A stretch of 64,000 nucleotides of DNA from Balamuthia mandrillaris. Taxonomy: Eukaryota; Discosea; Longamoebia; Balamuthiidae. Both the position numbers and the translations under genes were made by a program. The notes beneath the pieces are model-generated. The model had not been told where the DNA came from, made no database searches, and saw only the letters and a program-made list of their open reading frames with translations. The first letter of the stretch is position 1. Every line of letters begins with the position of its first letter. Below, in pieces: positions 56,376-64,000 of the stretch. The stretch covers positions 126,501 to 190,500 of the forward strand of contig JAVKOQ010000020.1 of the NCBI GenBank assembly GCA_031835245.1. The letters run 5' to 3'.

Positions 56376-57534
56376 ATGTTATGCGCAGTTACCAGCCACA
56401 AAAGCTGGGGTCTTCCTGGTGCTCTCTATGGCTGCACCTCCTTTGTGACCTACTGCTGCGACTGCAGCCTCGACCCTCAGAAAACCGTCCCCAAGGATGA
56501 ATTGCTCATCTTCCTTGCGGGCGACTTTGGCAGGCCTTCCATCTTTTGCTTGGCTGACCCCCAGAGCTCCTTTGTCAACAACTGGGAGTGCCTGGTTACG
56601 ACAGAAGAGGACCCCTTCATTGGCCTTCGATTGAAGCGCCGCAGTCGACGTACCCCTTGGACGCCCCTACTTTTGGTTTTCGGCCAAGGGGAGCAACGTG
56701 TCTTGGTCGTTCCCTACGAGAACTCGCGGGACCTGGACAACCAGCTATGCCTCCTATTCTACCTTTACCTCACCGGGGGCGACCAACAACAACCAGGTGG
56801 CTCCTCTCGCCCCTCTCTGGAGAAAGCCAAAGCGCTGTTTGCCTCGCCCGAGCTGGCTGCCCTCCTCGAGGTCGATTCTTTGGCTGCCTGCCGGCTGGCG
56901 CAAACTAAGAGGAAACCTAGGAAAAGGCAACGCGACGAGTCTGCGGCCTATTTCTGGCGTAGGTGCTTTGAGCAACAAAACCAGCAGTTTGAGGCCTTAC
57001 TGTCCAAAAACCTAACTGGACAGAAAAGCTTTCTAGAACTTTGGCGTCGATACTGGGAAATCCAACAACTGTCAAGAGCGCCTCTCGAGTATGTTTCCCC
57101 TCCGCCCTCTCCCTTTTCTTTTGTTTTTTCCTCTTCTATTTTTGCTCATTACTCACCCGCTCTCGTGAAGAGCCCTAAAACAGAGTTCGGTGATCTTGTT
57201 ATGGCACAAGCCACAGGAGAAAGAAGCACTCAGGGAGTACTTTGCCGACCATCCCAGCCTTCCATGGGTATTGGTTCCTGGCAAACGTAGGCGTGGAAGA
57301 GAGGACTTCTCCTCTATTCTGCGCATCTTCGCGGACGGCCGCCCTATGCAGACCTTCAAGTACGATAAGAAGTTTAGCGACTTTTACCTGCGCAACAAAG
57401 GGCAGCCACCGGTCAGTCTTAACCTGGAGCTGAGTAGTATTGCGGAAGGCGAGGTCAGCGGTGTCTGCCAACAGACCCTCTCCTCATCTTCCACATCTAT
57501 CAGCACCCACCAAAACCCCCTCCCAGGTCAATGA
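56376..57534 (+). CDS. Paralogue 3 of the PW-T-P / RDLD family
   Basis: Two exons (56376-57088, 57186-57534) close in phase 2 and give 353 residues, the shortest member. Block 1 starts at residue 5 (VTSHKSWGLPGALYGCTSF) with no disordered leader. Block 2 is TPWTPLLLVFGQGEQRVLVV with YENSRDLDNQL, block 3 WRRCFEQQNQQFEALL with WRRYWEIQQLSR, and block 4 SLPWVLVPGKRRRGREDFSS with FADGRPMQTFKYDKK. A basic segment (AQTKRKPRKRQRD) precedes block 3, at the same place as KKKKVPKRKPKKKK in paralogue 4, so a nuclear or nucleic-acid role is conceivable. Function unknown. Confidence 0.8.
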
Positions 57535-58566
57535 CCTTTCTTGCGAAGGTCATGAGGCACAAGGGTTTTAGGTTTGTTTGCGACAACGAACAAAAAGCGG
57601 AGCGAAGCCCAGTTTCTTTTCCAGGAAGGAGAACTCGCGAGAATTGGAAGTATACAAGCGGCGGCATTCCAGGCCTGCCTTTTGGACCGCATACACAGCA
57701 GTACGTGTGTTGCTTGAGAGAGATCAACATCTGCTCTTCCCTCAACGAAACGGTACCCTCCTCTTTTTCTTGCTCTCTCTCTCTTCTCAGCCTAATCACT
57801 TTATTTTTGCCGGACAAAACAGAGGGAAGGGCAGCTGGTGAACTTTCTCCAGCCAACACTTACGGATATCCAACTTGTTGTGACAACCCGAAGGGGGAGA
57901 ACCACGAACTTCAACCGTGGTTTTTTTCTCTCTTGGCTTTTCACGGCGTCGAGCATCGCCCATGTCATTCTCAACAACGGTGCCATGGGCGGTGCAGTTG
58001 GTTGGATGTCTCTCCTGCTATGTGTGTGAGGTGCAAAAGGGGTGACCGGAATGGCGCTCTTTGTGTCCCTCCAACACTCGTCAACACCATCTTCTTTTTG
58101 GGAAACCGGACTTCTCTTGGCTTTTTTTTTCCTTGCAGCAAGCACACCTCTGCTCTGCCTCTTTTTTTTTTTTTTTTTTGCTGCTTTTCTTCACATTTTG
58201 CTTTCCTTTTTAGTTGCTTTTCTACTTTCTTGTTTTTATTCTTTGTCTATAAATGGTCTTTTACATCTAAAATCTGTGTTGTTATCCAAAAATGAACACC
58301 AACGATAGATCCTAGTAGATGACTATGTCTTTAAAAAAGCAAAATGCCAAATTTCTCTCCGCGCTGTTTTTTGTTTTTTTGCCGACCCACCGAAAATTGC
58401 CCCCCAACTGTTTCGTTGGTTTTTTTTTTGCTTTTTCTTTGCGCGCTCACTCACCCAAACGCAGCTTTGGCCCTGTGCTCCCTATTTGCTCCACTCCCCC
58501 CTTTTTCTCCCTTGTGTACTTCCCTTGTCACCCGTAGTAGAAGAAGGACCACGTTTTTTTTCTTCC
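57535..58566. other. Intergenic region in the paralogue cluster
   Basis: Several overlapping short frames lie on the + strand (57531-58295) with no recognisable domain, no consistent frame across pyrimidine-rich stretches and no match to the family blocks. T-rich runs occur at 58155-58180. Confidence 0.45.
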
Positions 58567-60245
58567 ATGCAATCCCCTGGCAGATCCTCCCAAGAGAACG
58601 AGGCGTTTTACGACCCCCAGCGATTCAGCGAGTGCACCACTTCTCGTCAGGCGGCAGAGGGGACCATCGATCCCGCTCTTCTCAGCTACCAACCGTCTGA
58701 AGCCCCAACGTCCACCAGCAGTGGAGGAGATTCGGACCCCATGTTTTTCCCCACCCTGCAGATCGAGTCCCATGAGCTCTGGCCGTTTCCCTGTGGACTG
58801 ACGTTGCGCGGGCTCGACCACTTTATAGTCGTGCGGGCGGGTAACCCTTGCGACAAGGTGTTGGTCACCAGTTCGCAGGAAGGCCTCCTGCCTCCCCGCA
58901 TCGAGGCGGTTGGGGTGGGGGACGCAGAGAACCGTTGGACTCCGCTCCCAGCCGAGCCACCGGACGACATAAAACAAGTACCCCATTACTGTTTCTCCAT
59001 GAAGCGGAACGAAACTCCATGGAGTCCTGTCATCCTCCACTTTGGTTGGAGCGGCCTTCCAAAAGAGATGCAACGTAGGGTTTTGGTGTGCATGGTAGAG
59101 AATAAACGGGACCTCGATCAACGGACAGGCGAGTTGTTCTATGCTGCGGTGATGGAAACCGTTGGTCAACCACTGGGAAGCCCAAGAAGGCTCGTAGCTG
59201 AGGAACAACAAGGACCTACTACAGACTCATTTCAAGCCGTAGGAAAATCTCTACGCACTCCATCAACAACGGCAGCGGCCAGTTATCTCCTTCCCCCTCC
59301 TGCCCTTGCATCAACGGCAACAGTCTCAACCTTCTCAGCCTCCACCGAAGAGGAAGAGGAGGAAGAAGAGGAAGAGGAAGAGGCATACTACGGATACCGC
59401 AGATTGTTGGAGCAGGGGCGGCCAGGGAGCCAGGGGGTTCTTATTCAACCACCTACGTGGCCCATGCCACCCTCAGCATCAGAACGAGCTGTAGCAGCAG
59501 AGGAAAGTGCTGCTGAGCTTGTGGGGCGACTGCTAGTGTCTGAGGAGTTAGCCCTTTTGCTGGAGAGGGACCTCTACAAAGAGAGGAAGAAAAAGAAGGT
59601 GCCCAAGAGGAAACCAAAGAAGAAAAAACACCGCGCCGAACCGGATCCTTTGCTAGAGATTTGGAGAAGTTTATTCAGGGACCAACGTGAGCAGTTGAGA
59701 CTAAGAGTAGCCGAAAAACCATTCACAAACGAACATTTTACTCACAACTGGTGTCTGTTGTGGGACATGCATATGCTACAACGAGCAGCACTTTTACCTC
59801 TGTAAGTTTTTTGTTCTTCCTATGTTGAGTGTTCTATCTTTATTTATTATTAACATTTCCAACCCCTTTCTTTTTCTCATTTGATAGAAAAAGGAATACC
59901 AAGTTATTCTTGTTCATGACGGAAGAAGAGGGACGAATACTCCTCCAAGACAATTCTTCTGTCAAATGGCTGCTTCTCCCAGCACCAGAAAAAAAACGGC
60001 GTGATGGACTTCGATCTATTCTCCTCTTGAAGCAAGATGGAGGCAAAGCAACCTTTCATTACCACAAGGACAAGAAAAAGTACTTGACAGCTGGCGGCGA
60101 AAAGCTGAACAGTGTGCTGGAAGAACTACAAGCTAATGAGGAAGGCGAAGTCGAACCCCTTCATCAGGGTTTCTCTTCCTCTTCCTCGGTATCATCTTCG
60201 CTAGCATCTATTACGACGGCGGAAGACCCACAACAGCAAGGCTAA
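58567..60245 (+). CDS. Paralogue 4 of the PW-T-P / RDLD family
   Basis: Two exons (58567-59801, 59888-60245) close in phase 2 and give 530 residues. Block 1: IESHELWPFPCGLTLRGLDH, FIVVRAGNPCDKVLV. Block 2: TPWSPVILHFGWSG, VCMVENKRDLDQRTGELFY. An acidic EEEEEEEEE run is followed by a basic KKKKVPKRKPKKKK patch. Block 3: WRSLFRDQREQLRL, NWCLLWDMHMLQR. Block 4: KLFLFMTEEEGRIL, SVKWLLLPAPEKKRRDGLRS, LLLKQDGGKATFHYHKDKKK. It is clearly closest to paralogue 1: both share the GNPCD motif and the TPLPAEPP / AVPAQPP segment. A foldback inverted repeat starts 44 bp after its stop, and a tRNA-Gln follows in the same orientation. Confidence 0.83.
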
Positions 60246-60288
60246 AGTGAAAGTGAACTGATATTCGTGCACTCGTATGGTGAGCCTT

Positions 60289-60794
60289 GTTTTGTTGTTG
60301 GAAGGGTCCTCCTCCGGGAGCAGCGTGGAGTTGGTAATATCCATCCCACTGTTGCTTGTGATGCGCACAGAGCCTTGCATGCGCCTGCCTCGTGCGGGTG
60401 ACACCTTGCATGGTGCCTTTCTGTGCCTTGTCGGTCGTTGGCCTTCGCTCAAGGTTAGTATTTTTTGTTTTATTCTTATTTTGTCGTTTTTGTTATGTTC
60501 CCCTCGTTGTTTTTCTATCTGTAGTCTGGGCGTCTAGCCTTTACTGTTTTGTTTTTGTTTTGTTGTTGTATTGTTCTTCTGATAATTTTTGTAATATGTT
60601 TTTTTTTTCGCTTCGTACAAAACAACAGTGAGAACGAAGGCCAACGGCCGACAAGGTTCAGAAAGGCACCATGCAAGGTGTCACCCGCACGAGGCAGGCG
60701 CATGCAAGGCTCTGTGCGCATCACAAGCAACAGTGGGATGGATATTACCAACTCCGCGCTGCTCCTCGGAGGAGGACCCTTCCAACAACAAAAC
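60289..60794. repeat. Foldback (inverted-repeat) element B, near-perfect arms
   Basis: The left arm (60289-60450, 162 bp) and the right arm (60632-60794, 163 bp) are inverted copies differing at roughly ten positions by eye, with a 181-bp T-rich spacer. A transcript through it could form a hairpin stem of about 160 bp. The same family forms element A at 50350-50790, where the arms have diverged further. Confidence 0.9.
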
Positions 60795-61441
60795 AGCTCG
60801 CCACAGCAGTACACGGTTTTTTTTTATGGCCGCACGGGAATGTGTCGCCAAGAAGCGGTTGTTTGGGTTTCTCTTTCATGATTCTATTTCTCTTTTACTT
60901 GCACCTTTTTTTCAACCTTTGCTTGTACATATTCGCATGTCAAAAAGTTTTTTTTATGAATTGGCGGTTCTTCTCTGTTCTCCCTCTACAGATAATAACC
61001 AAACAAGGACCCATAGCAGAGGGCAGAAGCATGCCACGTCCCTGCCTTGCGCAGTACAAGCGTCCTACAGCAACGCCAGCTGCGTTTCTCGCAGTTCAGT
61101 TCAACCAAGTTTTTTATTGCCTTCCTGTTGGGCGTTTGAGGCCCAGCAATTCTAATACAATGGTAGAGGCCTCTTTGAGGAATCCCACACAACCTTACCC
61201 GACTTTCTGGGCAGGTATCAAAAAAAAAAACTTGTGTTTAGTTCGTTTTTGCGTCCCGGTATAAACTTGTTCTGTTCGGTTATTGTCTGCAACACTAACG
61301 AACAGTGTGGCAAGGTGTGGAGATGGAGGAGCTTGTTCTCCCATCAGGAGAATAAGGGATGGAGAGTTGATATCACCCACCGACTAAGAGCCTTATCGTA
61401 AATGCTTTTCATACAGTTTCTGCTCTGTTTCCGACATCCAA
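60795..61441. other. Intergenic region between foldback B and tRNA-Gln
   Basis: A + strand frame crosses the region but has no recognisable domain. T-rich stretches occur at 60905-60960. Confidence 0.5.
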
Positions 61442-61511
61442 GCCCCATGGTGTAGTTGGTAACATGCGAGGTTCTGGTTCTCGCGCCCTCAGTTCGATTC
61501 TGGGTGGGGCT
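61442..61511 (+). tRNA. tRNA-Gln (CTG anticodon), second copy
   Basis: This is identical over 70 nt to the tRNA gene at 50108-50177, in the opposite orientation. Acceptor GCCCCAT/GTGGGGC, anticodon CTG, T loop TTCGATT. Shared flanks extend a few bases on each side. Confidence 0.87.
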
Positions 61512-61648
61512 GCATCTCTTTTGTTGTTTGTTTATTTTTTTTCCTTCTGTTCGATGCCCACCGCAAGCGTCCGATTTTTTTTTTCCAGACACTTTTCAAG
61601 ACAAGGCTGAAAGGAAAGGTGCCGTGAACGCCGAAGCCTTGAATCCAG

Positions 61649-63429
61649 ATGGAAGGAGGAGGTACTGCTTGTGATTTCTTTGTCCAGACTTGCTGTCTTG
61701 TTTTTGTTTTTGTTTTTTCATCAAACTTTTAATCAACAACGAATAATTTTTTTTTTAAAAAAATAGCAACCGAGACGCCGTTAACGCAAGCCCAAATCGA
61801 AGAGGCGGTAGAGGCGCTCTTCCCGGAGGCCGTGGAGATGCTCTCCCAGCTGGTCGCCATCGACTCTCAGCTGTGCTGCCAGGGCGAGGCCAAAGTGCAG
61901 GACTTTATGGAGAGCTTCTTCAAGTCCTCGCTGAACCTCTCCCGCGTGGACCGTTTTGCCATTCGCCTGGAGGACATCAAGGACCTGCCCGGCTACAGCC
62001 CCGCTGATTGGAACTACGACGGCAAGGACTGCGTGGTGGGCGTTCACAAATCTCGCACTCAAAAAGGTTGCTCTGTCTGTCTTGTCATTTGGGAGGGATC
62101 TCTCATCTTCTTCGCTACACGACTTGGCTCATCTCTCCACTCCACTCCTCTCCTCTACTCAATTCAGGAAAGAGCTTGATCTTGAATGGCCATGTGGACG
62201 TGGTGCCGCCAGGCCCAAGCGACATGTGGAGCAACCGTCAGCCCTTTGAGCCGGTCATCAAGGATGGCCGCCTCTACGGCCGAGGCGCTGGCGACATGAA
62301 GGCCGGCGTGGTGGCCTACTGCATGGCCCTCAAGGCCCTCCAATCCCTGGGCTACGCCCCGGCAGCAGACCTGTTCCTTCAGTCCGTGGTGGAGGAGGAG
62401 TGCACAGGCAACGGCGCCTTGGCGTGCTCCGTGGGCAAGGGATCCCTCTACAAAGCCGATGCTTGCATCATCCCCGAGCCTTTCGCCGGCACCATCATGA
62501 CTGGTCAACTGGGAGTTATGTGGATGCGGATCAGGGTTAGAGGCAGGCCTGCCCATGTGCTGAATACCAGCGCGGGCATCAATGGCATCGAGGCAGCTTA
62601 TTACCTGTATGGCGAGCTCAAGCAGGTGGAGGAGAGGTGGAACTCTGCGGAGGAGCGAGCCAAGCATCCTGTTTACAGCCACATCGCTCATCCTATCAAC
62701 TTTAACCTGGTTCGTCTTTGTTTTGTTTTCTCTTTTTTCCCTTTGCCAATGATCTTAACTGTACTGGAAACCAACAGGGCACTATTACTGGAGGAGAATG
62801 GGCCTCGAGTGTAGCTACCGGTTCGCCACGCTTTACCTGTTTCTTTCACTCATTGAAGGTTAAAACTCATCTTATGTTTTCTTCATGAAAGAATGTACAT
62901 TCGATGTGCGGATAGGATTTTTCCCAGGAAAGCAGCTGCAGGAGGTTCGTGAGGAAATAGAAACGGCCGTGAAGGACGCTGCTGCCAAGAAGAACATTCC
63001 TTACACCCTCCAATGGCGTGGATTCCAGGCCGAAGGATGCCTCATTGATCCCGAGGTACCTTTTCTCATCTTCTCTCTCTCATATCTTGTCTTTTCTCTT
63101 TACATTGTTCCCTTGTTCTTTGTTCTGTTCCTTTTGTTTCTTTTTCTTTCTTTCTCGTGTTAACTTCTAAAAAATAGGGAGACATGATGAAGTTATTAGG
63201 AGCAACCCACAAAAAAGTGACCAACCAAGAACCAATCTACGCGCCAGTAACGTGCACCACCGATGCTCGCTTCTTCCAACTCTACCAAGGCACCCCAGCC
63301 ACTTGCTATGGCCCCGAAGCCACCAACATTCATGGCATTGACGAGTCGGTGAGCTTGGAGAGCATGAAGCAGGTTTGTAAGGTTTTGGCAGTCTTCATCT
63401 CTGAATGGTGTGGCCTTGAAACTCTTTGA
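61649..63429 (+). CDS. M20 family deacylase (acetylornithine deacetylase / DapE-like)
   Basis: Six exons (61649-61661, 61767-62066, 62168-62709, 62778-62820, 62892-63055, 63178-63429) close in phase and give 437 residues. The first coding exon is only 13 nt; an in-frame TGA just upstream fixes the ATG. M20 motifs in order: LILNGHVDVVPPGP (metal His, catalytic Asp), YGRGAGDMKAG (bridging Asp), VVEEECTGNGA (catalytic Glu and metal Glu), ACIIPEP (metal Asp/Glu position), MRIRVRGRPAH, CTFDVRIGFFPG and the C-terminal VLAVFISEWCGLE. The family hydrolyses N-acyl amino acids with a di-zinc site in the cytosol. The subgroup resembles ArgE/formamidase-like enzymes, but the substrate cannot be fixed. 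Confidence 0.92.
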
Positions 63430-63586
63430 ACGTGATAAAAGAACAAGAAGAATAGATACTTCATCATAACGCGGAAGCAAACAAGAGAAGGAAGAAGAAA
63501 TGATGATGCAAGAAAAGTTAAAGAAGGAAGAAGCAGATGGAAAGAAGGAAGAAATGGAACAGTTCAAATTGAAAAAAAACAAGAGC

Positions 63587-63931
63587 TCAAAAGATGGTAA
63601 GCAAAGCAAAGCAAGTGTAGACAAGACCGACAGGATAAGCCACCAACAACCGCTGCTCCTTCATCGTCAACAACGTCACGAACATGAGCGCCGCCGAGTG
63701 GGTGCACCAGGCTATCGTCAGAAAGGCCAGCACGTATCCCACCACGCTGTTCATGGAGACCAACAGGGAGAGACCGGCGAGGAGGACCATGGGGAGCAGG
63801 CAATACCCCAGAACGCTCGTTGTTTTGTAGATGTCAATCCCGCTTTCGCTCATCAGGTTGAGCACGATGAAGATGCTGAGGCAGCCGAATGTGCCGATGC
63901 CGTAGATGTACCCAAAGTGGATCTTTCCGGT
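63587..63931 (-). CDS. YIPF5: YIPF5/Yip1 family Golgi membrane protein, 3' exon (gene continues past window)
   Basis: The last exon, 63931-63587, encodes the C-terminal 114 residues, entering at an AG acceptor in phase 0. The segment TGKIHFGYIYGIGTFGCLS followed by LMSESGIDIYKTTSVLGYCL and LPMVLLAGLSLL is the conserved Yip1 core. Four hydrophobic helices are visible, ending AYPVGLVYTCFALLTIF. Yip1 proteins are multispanning ER/Golgi proteins that bind Yif1 and Rab GTPases in vesicle budding. The upstream exons and the start lie beyond 64000; 63932-64000 is intron. A Lys/Glu-rich stretch at 63440-63586 separates it from the M20 gene; it is 3' UTR or intergenic. Confidence 0.93.
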   Translation of the reverse strand, partial: TGKIHFGYIYGIGTFGCLSIFIVLNLMSESGIDIYKTTSVLGYCLLPMVLLAGLSLLVSMNSVVGYVLAFLTIAWCTHSAALMFVTLLTMKEQRLLVAYPVGLVYTCFALLTIF

Positions 63932-64000
63932 CTGTTATTGTGGCAGCGGTTGTGGTTGTTGATTAGTGGGACAAAGAAGGAATGAGAGAGAAAGAGAATG

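Noticed and set aside
60671-61264. Open + frame starting in the right arm of foldback B
   Set aside because: It crosses the inverted repeat and T-rich DNA, and the matching frame in foldback A is not preserved.

Overview
This is a nuclear segment of an intron-dense protist, most likely an amoebozoan. Most genes have several short introns with GT-AG ends and strongly pyrimidine-rich sense strands. The gene content (a SecG-like ANK-Sec7-PH ArfGEF, WDR12, JMJD7, ZNFX1, YIPF5, an NDR-type kinase, a voltage-sensing phosphatase, LURP-one, PLAC8 and F-box/LRR proteins) is eukaryotic. The assignment to Amoebozoa is an inference from domain combinations, not a phylogeny.

Layout. 1-837: truncated end of a Fanzor (eukaryotic TnpB-like) transposon. 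893-13213: small unknown gene, F-box/LRR gene, LRR gene, divergent ADP-ribosylglycohydrolase, LURP-one-like gene, L-rhamnonate dehydratase, UPF0488/C8orf33-like gene, PLAC8 gene. 14223-17795: voltage-sensing PTEN-like phosphatase convergent with an SLC25-like carrier. 18203-23843: ankyrin-Sec7-PH protein fused to a class 3 lipase domain. 24041-26133: complete Fanzor transposon with terminal inverted repeats and a TA target duplication. 26133-36802: WDR12 and a single-exon ZNFX1-like helicase. 37082-49893: triple-MIT protein, ankyrin-like tandem repeat gene, JMJD7, GT61 glycosyltransferase, NDR-type kinase with a membrane hairpin. 50108-61511: a cluster of four paralogues of a family I do not recognise, bounded on both sides by the same tRNA-Gln(CUG) gene and a foldback inverted repeat in mirror orientation. 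61649-64000: M20 (ArgE/DapE-like) deacylase and the 3' end of YIPF5.

The most notable system is the pair of Fanzor elements. The full copy encodes a 441-residue protein with an N-terminal C2H2 finger, an apparently intact RuvC D-E-D triad and a zinc ribbon. It lies inside a 2,093-bp element with Tc1/mariner-like TA duplications and no transposase. Its right end supplies the stop codon of WDR12. The left ends of both copies lie directly upstream of host genes transcribed away from the element. The second focus is the uncharacterised paralogue cluster with its inverted segmental duplication.

Exon coordinates below were worked out by hand from reading-frame continuity across GT-AG introns. Where the phases close exactly I give exon lists.
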